Shown here one piece after another: positions 57,224 through 64,000 of a stretch of 64,000 bases of DNA. Origin of the DNA: Methanothermus fervidus DSM 2088 (GTDB taxonomy: Archaea; Methanobacteriota; Methanobacteria; DSM-2088; Methanothermaceae); contig CP002278.1 in assembly GCA_000166095.1 (NCBI GenBank), positions 404,001 to 468,000 on the forward strand, in the 5' to 3' direction. The first letter of the stretch is position 1. Every line of letters begins with the position of its first letter. The translations under genes and the position numbers were made by a program. The notes beneath the pieces were generated by a model. That model was not told where the DNA came from, did not search any database, and was given only the letters and a program-made list of their open reading frames with translations.

Positions 57224-57811
57224 CTATACAGATATTGCAAATATTGCAAACAAGAATAATACAAATGCAAAAACAATTGTAAAGAACCATATTATGAAAT
57301 TCCAGCGAAAAACTTTTGAACCATCAAGTATACCAATTGGAAGTAAATTAAAAAATGCTAAGAAACTGTTTATTGCAAATCCAAGGTAAAATATTTCTCT
57401 AAAGAACCCTGTTTTAGTTAAAGCCAAAAACAATAGAGCTAAAAATATATTTGTTAAAGGTCCAGCTAAAGATATTTTTCCATCTTCATCTCGCCTTATA
57501 TGTCCTCCATAAATATAGACAGCTCCTGGTGCAGCAAAAACAATGCCTAAAAATATTGCCATCACAATTGCAAGTACTAATCCCTCAAACCATAATTTAT
57601 ATTCTGCCCAAAAACCATATTTTAAAGCTACAATTTTATGGGCAATTTCATGGAGTATAAACCCCAAACCCACAACAATTATCATTGCTGGAAAAATAGT
57701 TATCATGACATGCAAATTTTTATTACTCCAAAGATATGCAAAAATTGCTGCTATTACAATCATCGACAGAAGGAGTTCTTTAAGTTCTTGAGATGTGAAT
57801 CTTATTTTCAT
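57224..57811 (-). CDS. site-2 protease-like metallopeptidase (M50)
   Basis: A membrane protein of 195 residues with about five helices. The zinc-binding HEIAHK motif lies near residue 52 (GLGFILHEIAHKIVAL) and the late Asp in NLLPIGILDGSKVF. This matches intramembrane M50 proteases that cut within membranes. It sits between phoU-like and ycaO genes, with gaps of three and nine bases. Its substrate is unknown. Confidence 0.9.
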   Translation of the reverse strand: MKIRFTSQELKELLLSMIVIAAIFAYLWSNKNLHVMITIFPAMIIVVGLGFILHEIAHKIVALKYGFWAEYKLWFEGLVLAIVMAIFLGIVFAAPGAVYIYGGHIRRDEDGKISLAGPLTNIFLALLFLALTKTGFFREIFYLGFAINSFLAFFNLLPIGILDGSKVFRWNFIIWFFTIVFAFVLFLFAIFAISV

Positions 57812-57814
57812 CAA

Positions 57815-58732
57815 TTATACCCCATTTTTACTTTCTAATCTTCTAAATCTTTCAGGTATTGTAGTTCTTGGAATATTTAAATAATATTCACTTGCCGTAT
57901 CTACTATTTCAATTGATATATCAGCTATACGTTCAAACGCCTTAACAACGCGTGCTAGAGATATGTAATACGTTGATTCTTCTTTATTTATAAATTTTGT
58001 TTCTGCCATTTCTATGGCTATTTGGTTTAGAGCTTCTTTTTGTAGTTTGTGCATTCTATCTTCGAATCTCATGATTTTATTCTTAAATTCCAATTTTTCA
58101 TTTAAGAAAGCTTCCATAGATAAATTAAGCATTTTATTTGCTAATTTAAACATGTCTTCCAAATATCCTCTTATAAATTCACCCACCGGTTTCTTCTCTT
58201 TTACAACGAAATCAGCAATTGTGCATGAGTGATCTCCTATTCTTTCAAGATCATATGCAATTTCAGCAAAAATCAATGTTTTGCTAAATTCTGAGTATGG
58301 ATTCAGTGCTAGTGCTGTCTCAACAGATGATCTAATTTTTTCATGCATGTTGTTAGTTGTGTAATCCATTTTAAGAGATTTTTGTGCCAATTCTTCATCA
58401 TGCTTTAACAATGACTCAAAAGAATTTTTTAATTGTTTAGAAACATGTTCTGACATTTTTCTTAGAATTTCTTTAATGAAAAAACTTCCTGGATGTTCAT
58501 CCTTTGCTTTATCCTCTCCAAAGACTTTAGAGAATTCTTCAAACTTTCCAATGTCTAATATATATGCCTTTTTTACAACACCTTTATTTATTAGAGGTTG
58601 TAAAAGTTTTGTTACATATCTTCTACTAATCCCCAATTTTTTGGCAATTTCTGCCTGTGTTGATGGATTTTCATAAAGTATGATTTTTAATAATGATTTT
58701 AATGTAGCATTTTTAGTTCTTTTTTTCTTCAT
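57815..58732 (-). CDS. PhoU-like protein with N-terminal winged helix
   Basis: The first 70 residues form a winged helix (PSTQAEIAKKLGISRRYVTKLL), followed by two PhoU helical repeats (LIFAEIAYDLERIGDHSCTIADF; SLARVVKAFERIADISIEIVD). PhoU links phosphate uptake to signalling; the DNA-binding fusion suggests it acts directly as a regulator. It could control its own operon or phosphate genes elsewhere. ATG 58732 follows GGGAG; it overlaps the upstream membrane-protein gene by 20 bases. Confidence 0.9.
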   Translation of the reverse strand: MKKKRTKNATLKSLLKIILYENPSTQAEIAKKLGISRRYVTKLLQPLINKGVVKKAYILDIGKFEEFSKVFGEDKAKDEHPGSFFIKEILRKMSEHVSKQLKNSFESLLKHDEELAQKSLKMDYTTNNMHEKIRSSVETALALNPYSEFSKTLIFAEIAYDLERIGDHSCTIADFVVKEKKPVGEFIRGYLEDMFKLANKMLNLSMEAFLNEKLEFKNKIMRFEDRMHKLQKEALNQIAIEMAETKFINKEESTYYISLARVVKAFERIADISIEIVDTASEYYLNIPRTTIPERFRRLESKNGV

Positions 58733-59342
58733 TTTTTTCTCCCTCATCTATCTTAATTTCCACAGATTCTTTGAGGATATGGATTATAAGATAAAGGAGT
58801 AAGAATATTATAATGAAGCTTAAATAAGGGTATGACAATTCAAGGAAAGTTTTGATAACATCTGAAATACTGCCTCCAACATCGCAAAATCCTCTTGTTA
58901 ACATTATTAGTGAGACTAGTATAAGAAGATATCCATGTTTTTGTTTAATGTCACTCGGAAAAAACAGAAGATATAACCCCATAGCCGATAGTCCAATTCC
59001 AATAGACCTGAAAAGGTTCCAATTAGTTATTCCTTCAAGAAAATAGAAAATTTTTTCTGATTTCCAATAAAAGGGATGTAATACATATATTATTTCAATA
59101 GATAAAACTAAAAATAAGGGTATTGTATATACCACACTACTCTCTATCTTTTTTGTTCTTATGTTCTTCACAGGTTCTTTAAGAGGTTCTTTTATGTAAT
59201 GTGACAAAAATTGATATAACATAGAACCTAAAGCAGCTCCTAAAACTGTACCACCTATACCTAGCTTTATAGTGGTAAATGTCACAATAGCTGATATTAC
59301 TCCAGCCATCAATATATCAAATAATTTAGACAATTTAACCAT
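58713..59342 (-). CDS. membrane protein of unknown function (209 aa)
   Basis: About five to six hydrophobic helices with a basic loop (IKEPLKEPVKNIRTKKIES) and an acidic C-terminal tail. The first two helices contain glycine repeats (GIGGTVLGAALGSML). I do not recognise it. It lies nine bases after the metallophosphoesterase gene and overlaps the PhoU gene, so it belongs to the YcaO operon. Confidence 0.75.
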   Translation of the reverse strand: MVKLSKLFDILMAGVISAIVTFTTIKLGIGGTVLGAALGSMLYQFLSHYIKEPLKEPVKNIRTKKIESSVVYTIPLFLVLSIEIIYVLHPFYWKSEKIFYFLEGITNWNLFRSIGIGLSAMGLYLLFFPSDIKQKHGYLLILVSLIMLTRGFCDVGGSISDVIKTFLELSYPYLSFIIIFLLLYLIIHILKESVEIKIDEGEKNEEKKN

Positions 59343-59351
59343 TCAATTCAC

Positions 59352-60134
59352 CTAGTAATAATAAACAATCTCAGCTTCTTCTTCTTTACTGATCCCATAT
59401 TGCGCTATGGTTTTTTTGACATTATTTTCTGTATTTATGAGATTAACATGGATTTTTTCATCAGTAATTGTAAGTTCATTATAAGAAGGAAAACTCTCAC
59501 CTCTTAATCTTCTAGTTGTCGCTGTTCCTGAATTTATGGTGGCCATTTTTTCAATCATCCATACGTTTGGTACATGTTTATGTCCATTTAAAACAAAGTC
59601 AACTCCGCAGTCAATAAGTAATTTTAATACATCCCCACAATCTAACAATATATTTCTTTCCCTACCAGTTTGTGGAATTGGCAGAAGATGGTGATGAAAT
59701 GTAACTATCTTAATAAATCCGTTGGGTATGCGCTTAAGTTTATCATGCGCCCATTCCATTTGATCAATCCCTATTTGTCCATCATCTATATCTGGTTGGG
59801 ATGAATCAAGGCCAATTATTGCAAATTCTCCACTTTTATCTATATGTAAAAATTTTCGATGTCCTATTAATTTTTCAAAATGTACTAATCCAACATTTCT
59901 TGCGTCATGATTGCCGGGAACAACATAAGTATCAGCAATATCGTTAAGCTCTTCTATAAATTCACTTGCTAATTCATATTCATATTTATAGCCATTTGTT
60001 GTTACATCTCCAGCAACTACAATAATGTCAGGGTTTATATTCTCAATCCCTGATGTCAAATTTCTTTTTAATTCAGAAGAAAAAGTTTTGTCACCAAAAT
60101 GGATATCTGATAAATGAATTATTGTTTTATCCAT
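59352..60134 (-). CDS. metallophosphoesterase
   Basis: A calcineurin-like phosphoesterase with HLSDIHFGD at residues 7-15, VVAGDVTTNG, VPGNHDARN, and the terminal HHHLLPIP and LNGHKHVPN. It resembles CpdA-like or other cyclic nucleotide/phosphodiester hydrolases, but the substrate is uncertain. ATG 60134 follows AGGTGAT by three bases; a start further upstream (60173) is less likely. It is the first gene of the six-gene minus-strand operon. Confidence 0.9.
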   Translation of the reverse strand: MDKTIIHLSDIHFGDKTFSSELKRNLTSGIENINPDIIVVAGDVTTNGYKYEYELASEFIEELNDIADTYVVPGNHDARNVGLVHFEKLIGHRKFLHIDKSGEFAIIGLDSSQPDIDDGQIGIDQMEWAHDKLKRIPNGFIKIVTFHHHLLPIPQTGRERNILLDCGDVLKLLIDCGVDFVLNGHKHVPNVWMIEKMATINSGTATTRRLRGESFPSYNELTITDEKIHVNLINTENNVKKTIAQYGISKEEEAEIVYYY

Positions 60135-60238
60135 AAAATCACCTAAATCAGTAATCAATGAAAATTTATTCAACTATGTTTTCCACTTCAATATTTAAAT
60201 TTTACTTTCAAAAAATTGAGAAGTAGAAAAAGAAATTA

Positions 60239-60310
60239 AGCCTCGAGCGGGATTTGAACCCGCGACCTGTGCCTTACCAAGGCACCGCTCTACCCCTGAG
60301 CTATCGAGGC
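60239..60310 (-). tRNA. tRNA-Thr (anticodon GGT)
   Basis: A 72-nucleotide cloverleaf with acceptor GCCTCGA/TCGAGGC and discriminator T. The anticodon loop TTGGTAA gives GGU. The T arm contains GGTTCAAATCC. CCA is not encoded. T-rich sequence follows on the minus strand. Confidence 0.96.
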
Positions 60311-60316
60311 ATACGA

Positions 60317-60400
60317 TGCAGGGGAGGGGATTCGAACCCCCGAAGGCCTAACGCCAGAGGATCTTAAGTCCTCCCCCTTTGACCACTCGGGCACCCCTGC
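60317..60400 (-). tRNA. tRNA-Leu (anticodon TAA)
   Basis: An 84-nucleotide class II tRNA with a long variable arm. The acceptor is GCAGGGG/CCCCTGC with discriminator A, and the anticodon arm is GAGGA-CTTAAGA-TCCTC, giving UAA. It is followed six bases later by tRNA-Thr on the same strand, so the pair is probably cotranscribed. A TATA-like stretch lies near 60422-60438. Confidence 0.96.
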
Positions 60401-60534
60401 ATACATTACTAGTGTTAAAAACTATTTTAAAAATTTTTGGAGATTCTCAAGCTAGTACAGTTATTTGTCAGTACTAATATTTAAATTTAACCCTCACAAA
60501 ATACAAAAAAATTAAATTAAATATAAAATTTCTA

Positions 60535-61677
60535 TTAACTTGAAAATACTTCTAAAATCTTTGACACGCCCTTTCCAAGTTCTATATCAAATCCTAGTTC
60601 TTTCAGGGCTAATTCAATTGCAGATATGGTCACTGTTAATTCTCTTTGTGTAACATTTCCCATATGACCAATTCTGAAAATTTTTCCTTTTAAATGGTCT
60701 TGTCCTCCTGCTAACTCCACACCATATTTTTTACGTATTAAACCTCTAAATTCTTTGTCACTTGTTCCCTTAGGTAAATGAATGGCAGTAACAGTATTTG
60801 AAGAAACTTCTTCATCTGGAAATATTTCCAAACCTAAGGCTTTAACAGCCTTTCTAGTAGCAATTGCGGCCATTTTATGTCTTTTTATCCTATTTTCTAA
60901 ACCTTCTTCCTCAACAACTTTTAAAGCTTCATTTAATGCATATATTAAGGAAACTGATGGTGTATATGGAGTTTCAGGAGGTTTTAAACTTTTACTTTCT
61001 CTATATTTTTTTAAATCTAAATAATAAGTTTTAGAATCTGTAGACTCTACTACATCCCAAGCTTCATCACTTAAAGTTATTGCTGATAAACCAGGAGGCG
61101 CTGCTAAGCATTTTTGTGAGCCAGTTATACAAATATCTATGCCATAATTGTCTACTTCTACTTTATCGCCTCCGAGAGAAGATACAGCATCTACAATATA
61201 CAATGCTTCATGATTATTCAATATTTTACCGATTTCTTTTATTGGATTTTTAACACCAGTTGAAGTTTCATTATGAACAACAGTTACTGCTTTAATATCT
61301 TCATTTTCTTCTAGTGTTTCCTTAATTTTTTCTATATCTGCAGCTTTACCCCATTCAAATTTTAAAGGTATTGAATTACCACCAAATGTTGTAGTTATTT
61401 GCATAAATCTTTCGCCAAATTTTCCATTAACTATGTTTAAAATTTTGTCTCCTTCTTCCAATATATTTGCTAATGCTGCTTCCATTGCTGCTGTACCAGA
61501 TCCTGTAAGTATATATGATTCATTTTTTGTTTTAAAAATTTTTGACATAATTTCTGATGTTTCTTCTAAAATTTTACCAAATTCCTCTCCTCTGTGGTTT
61601 ACAATATTTTTTAACATTGCCTTAAGAACTCTTTGAGAAACGCCAGTTGGTCCTGGAATCATCAGTAATTGATCCAT
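60535..61677 (-). CDS. class V aminotransferase (alanine-glyoxylate/serine-pyruvate type)
   Basis: The 380-residue PLP enzyme has LMIPGPTGVSQRVLKAM at the start, SGTAAMEAALANI, and the PLP lysine in ITGSQKCLAAPPGLSA. This is the aspartate/alanine-glyoxylate aminotransferase group found in methanogens, whose members serve serine or alanine metabolism; the substrate is not fixed. GGAGGTG precedes ATG 61677; the long upstream in-frame extension reads as non-coding. Confidence 0.93.
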   Translation of the reverse strand: MDQLLMIPGPTGVSQRVLKAMLKNIVNHRGEEFGKILEETSEIMSKIFKTKNESYILTGSGTAAMEAALANILEEGDKILNIVNGKFGERFMQITTTFGGNSIPLKFEWGKAADIEKIKETLEENEDIKAVTVVHNETSTGVKNPIKEIGKILNNHEALYIVDAVSSLGGDKVEVDNYGIDICITGSQKCLAAPPGLSAITLSDEAWDVVESTDSKTYYLDLKKYRESKSLKPPETPYTPSVSLIYALNEALKVVEEEGLENRIKRHKMAAIATRKAVKALGLEIFPDEEVSSNTVTAIHLPKGTSDKEFRGLIRKKYGVELAGGQDHLKGKIFRIGHMGNVTQRELTVTISAIELALKELGFDIELGKGVSKILEVFSS

Positions 61678-61782
61678 ATTTTTTACACCTCCGAAGGTAT
61701 TTTGAAAAGCTAGATAAATTTTTGTAGTAATTTTCTTAATCAAAGAATTTAAATATTCCTCATCTAATAAAAGTTTTATGAA

Positions 61783-62481
61783 ATGAAAATAAAAACATGG
61801 ATGAAATGGTATAGAAAAATACTTAAAGATTTTGGATTTAAACAAGAGGAAGATGAAAAATCTGCAAAGTATCTAAATAAATTTTTGGAAAAACATTGTG
61901 CCTTAAACTTAGATGACTTGCCACACTCCAATACAGCCATTGTATGTGGAGCAGGTCCTTCAATAGAAAAACATGTTAAAATTGTTAAAAAAATTAAGAG
62001 CAAAGGAATTGTCATAGCAGCTGATGGTGCTACCACTGCATTACTTAATGAAGAAATAATCCCAGATATAATTGTTACAGATTTGGATGGATACATGCCG
62101 GATATAATAAAAGCCAATAAATTAGGATCAGTTGTTGTAGTACATAGTCATGGTGACAATTTAAAAAAATTGAAAAAATATCTTCCAAAACTAAAAAATA
62201 TAATGGGTACAACACAGTCAAAACCTCTCAAAAACGTATATAATTTTGGTGGATTTACAGATGGTGATAGAGCCGTGTTTTTGGCAATCAAATTGGGTGC
62301 TAAAAAAATAATTTTGGCAGGTATGGATTTTGGCGAAAAAATAACGAAATATTCAAGGCCTAAACTTAGTAGAGATGTAGAAGAGGCCGATGAGATAAAA
62401 AAACTAAAATTAAAATATGCAGAGAAACTCATAGAGTGGATTGTTGATAATAAAAATGTTGAAATCAAAAAATTAAGGTGA
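61783..62481 (+). CDS. mptE: 6-hydroxymethyl-7,8-dihydropterin diphosphokinase MptE-like
   Basis: The 232-residue protein matches the archaeal MptE (DUF115) family: AIVCGAGPSIEKHV near residue 53, IAADGATTAL, PDIIVTDLDGY and NFGGFTDGDRAVFLA. MptE activates hydroxymethyl-dihydropterin for tetrahydromethanopterin synthesis, the C1 carrier of methanogenesis. No ribosome-binding site is seen; a TATA-like TTTAAATA lies about 30 bases before the ATG, suggesting a leaderless transcript. Confidence 0.9.
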   Translation: MKIKTWMKWYRKILKDFGFKQEEDEKSAKYLNKFLEKHCALNLDDLPHSNTAIVCGAGPSIEKHVKIVKKIKSKGIVIAADGATTALLNEEIIPDIIVTDLDGYMPDIIKANKLGSVVVVHSHGDNLKKLKKYLPKLKNIMGTTQSKPLKNVYNFGGFTDGDRAVFLAIKLGAKKIILAGMDFGEKITKYSRPKLSRDVEEADEIKKLKLKYAEKLIEWIVDNKNVEIKKLR

Positions 62482-62485
62482 ATAC

Positions 62486-62896
62486 ATGAAGTTTGAATTT
62501 ATTGATGTAACTGCTGATGCAGGTTTTCATGCATATGGATCTACTTTAGAAGAATTATTTGAAAACGCAGCCTTAGCTTTATTTGAAATAATAACTGATA
62601 CTTCAAAAGTAAAGGATAAAGAATGTCGTAAAATTGAAATAGAAAGTGAAGACAAGATATCATTACTGCATGACTGGTTAGAAGAACTTTTAGTGACGCA
62701 TGAAATTGAAATGATGCTCTTTTCAAAATTTAAAGTTGAAATTTCTGATTGTAAATTACGTGGAATGGCATGGGGTGAAAAAATAAATCCAGATATACAT
62801 GAAATAAAATGTGAAGTAAAGGCTATAACTTATCATCTAATGAATATAACAAAAGAAAATGACAAATATAAAGCAACAGTAATTGTAGATATATAA
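62486..62896 (+). CDS. archease
   Basis: The 136-residue protein has FIDVTADAGFHAYGSTLEELFENAALALF (read in parts), LHDWLEELLVTHE and DIHEIKCEVKAITYH, typical of archease. Archease lets the RNA ligase RtcB perform multiple turnovers. It lies four bases after mptE and 14 before rtcB. Confidence 0.95.
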   Translation: MKFEFIDVTADAGFHAYGSTLEELFENAALALFEIITDTSKVKDKECRKIEIESEDKISLLHDWLEELLVTHEIEMMLFSKFKVEISDCKLRGMAWGEKINPDIHEIKCEVKAITYHLMNITKENDKYKATVIVDI

Positions 62897-62910
62897 AATG
62901 AGGGATAAAT

Positions 62911-64000
62911 ATGAATATAAGAGACATTTTAATTAAAAAAGATGATTATGTCTGGGAAGTACCTACAGATTATAAAGAATGCATGCAAGTTCCTGGAAGA
63001 ATATTTGTGGATGAAAAAGAATTAGATAAACTAGAAAAAGGGGCTGTAGATCAGGTTGCAAATGTAGCGTGTCTACCAGGTATCCAAAAATTCTCTATAG
63101 CATTACCCGACATACATTTTGGTTATGGATTTCCTATAGGAGGCGTTGGTGCATTTAGTGCAAACACTGGAGTTATAAGCCCTGGTGGAGTAGGTTTTGA
63201 TATAAATTGTGGTGTTAGAGTAATCCGAACAAACTTAACTGAGGAAGACGTAAGACCTAAGATAAAAGAATTAATAGACACATTATTTAGGAACATACCA
63301 TCAGGAGTAGGTAGTAAAGGTAAAATAAGGTTAAAGAGTGGAGAAATAGATGAAGTATTAGAAAATGGGGCTGTTTGGGCTGTTGAAAATGGATATGGCT
63401 GGGAAGAAGACCTCAAATATCTTGAAGAAAATGGTAAGATGGAAGATGCAAATGCTGAGAAAGTAAGTGTAAGAGCAAAGAGAAGAGGAATACCACAGTT
63501 AGGAACATTAGGTTCTGGTAATCATTTTTTAGAAGTTCAAAAGGTTGAAAAAGTTTTTGATGAAAACGCTGGAGAAGTATTTGGACTTAAACCAGGACAA
63601 GTAACAATAATGGTTCATACTGGGTCACGAGGATGTGGACATCAAATATGTTCAGATTACTTAAAAGTTATGAATAAAGCTTATAGAAAGTATAACATAA
63701 ATATCCCAGATCGTCAATTGGCATGTGCTCCTGTAGATACACCTGAAGCAGAAGACTATTTCCAAGCAATGGCGGCAGCCGCTAATTATGCTTGGGCAAA
63801 TCGTCAAATGATTGTACATTGGGTTAGAGAATCCTTTGAACAGGTATTTGGTGAAGAAGCTGAAGACCTAGGAATGAAGATTCTTTACGATGTTGCACAC
63901 AACATTGCTAAAAGAGAAGTACATAAAGTAAATGGAAAAAACATTGAAGTATATGTTCATAGAAAAGGTGCAACACGTGCATTTGGTCCTGGAAGAAAAG
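62911..64000 (+). CDS. rtcB: RNA-splicing ligase RtcB (3' end missing)
   Basis: The first 363 codons are present. Visible motifs include [25 protein letters not shown] (metal-binding Cys), [11 protein letters not shown] and HTGSRGCGH, plus AHNIAKRE. The catalytic His that takes GMP lies further downstream, outside the window. RtcB joins tRNA exon halves in archaea. The ATG follows GAGGGATAAAT. No intein is seen in the visible part. Confidence 0.96.
   Translation, partial: MNIRDILIKKDDYVWEVPTDYKECMQVPGRIFVDEKELDKLEKGAVDQVANVACLPGIQKFSIALPDIHFGYGFPIGGVGAFSANTGVISPGGVGFDINCGVRVIRTNLTEEDVRPKIKELIDTLFRNIPSGVGSKGKIRLKSGEIDEVLENGAVWAVENGYGWEEDLKYLEENGKMEDANAEKVSVRAKRRGIPQLGTLGSGNHFLEVQKVEKVFDENAGEVFGLKPGQVTIMVHTGSRGCGHQICSDYLKVMNKAYRKYNINIPDRQLACAPVDTPEAEDYFQAMAAAANYAWANRQMIVHWVRESFEQVFGEEAEDLGMKILYDVAHNIAKREVHKVNGKNIEVYVHRKGATRAFGPGRK

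Noticed and set aside
61678-61845. Upstream in-frame extension of the class V aminotransferase
   Set aside because: GGAGGTG directly precedes ATG 61677 and the family N-terminus (MDQLLMIPGPT) starts there; the extension is Phe/Lys-rich.
1-64000. CRISPR arrays, insertion sequences, prophage or integrated plasmid
   Set aside because: No regularly spaced repeats, transposase, integrase or phage genes were seen; gene content is housekeeping with uniform base composition.

Overview
The window is a densely packed, AT-rich archaeal chromosome segment. It carries archaeal and methanogen markers: TFB, an archaeal RNA polymerase subunit (Rpo7/Spt4), DnaG-type primase, RFC clamp loader, aIF2gamma/aIF5B, the rare methanogen-type SerRS, NrpR, MsvR, F420H2 oxidase, MptE and a YcaO protein. 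Very GC-rich tRNA stems in an AT-rich background suggest a thermophile. The gene content and the fused beta-gamma VorA fit Methanobacteriales, and Methanothermus fervidus is my best guess (inference, not verified). No rRNA, CRISPR array, insertion sequence or prophage is visible. No gene-free stretch exceeds about 205 bases; the longest is 54452-54656.

Layout: 1-1068 is the end of a 2-oxoisovalerate ferredoxin oxidoreductase gene, convergent with nrpR. 2877-8516 is a plus-strand operon (GatC-like, ACT protein, hom, apgM, pyrG, prepilin peptidase). 8521-11495 is an oxygen-defence locus: rubrerythrin and F420H2 oxidase, divergent from the redox regulator msvR, followed by a methionine-sulfoxide-reductase-like GAF protein. 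11463-18450 holds a Cys-rich unknown, a U32 protein, tmk, a very large secreted and membrane-anchored CobN-like protein and a TatD-like hydrolase. 19202-30131 is one tight minus-strand run of 17 genes for translation, transcription and replication (rpl7ae to rfcL), with argH inside it. 30281-31414 holds a 39-residue membrane peptide, two tRNA-Val genes and a membrane protein with a nuclease-like domain.

31492-44880 is mixed housekeeping: FKBP, serS, Pcc1, CooC-like ATPase, UspA, amidohydrolase, a LonB-like ATPase without protease domain, dnaG, a Toprim protein, an RraA-like protein, a TauE permease and a two-domain glycosyltransferase. 44882-49809 carries tfb, gar1, a box C/D sRNA candidate, nmd3, tyrS and rlmE. 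49884-54442 carries feoAB and a pilus-type secretion ATPase with its membrane partner. 55063-60134 is a compact six-gene minus-strand operon in which a YcaO enzyme sits beside a LarE-like sulfur transferase, a site-2 protease and a DNA-binding PhoU protein. The window ends with tRNA-Thr and tRNA-Leu, an aminotransferase, mptE, archease and the start of rtcB.

Three genes (the ACT protein, msvR and a PIN-domain gene) are each broken by one extra base in a run of seven or eight A/T. pyrG appears to start with CTG. These and the YcaO-LarE pairing, the secreted CobN, the sRNA and a possible L7Ae-binding leader are the main points for follow-up.
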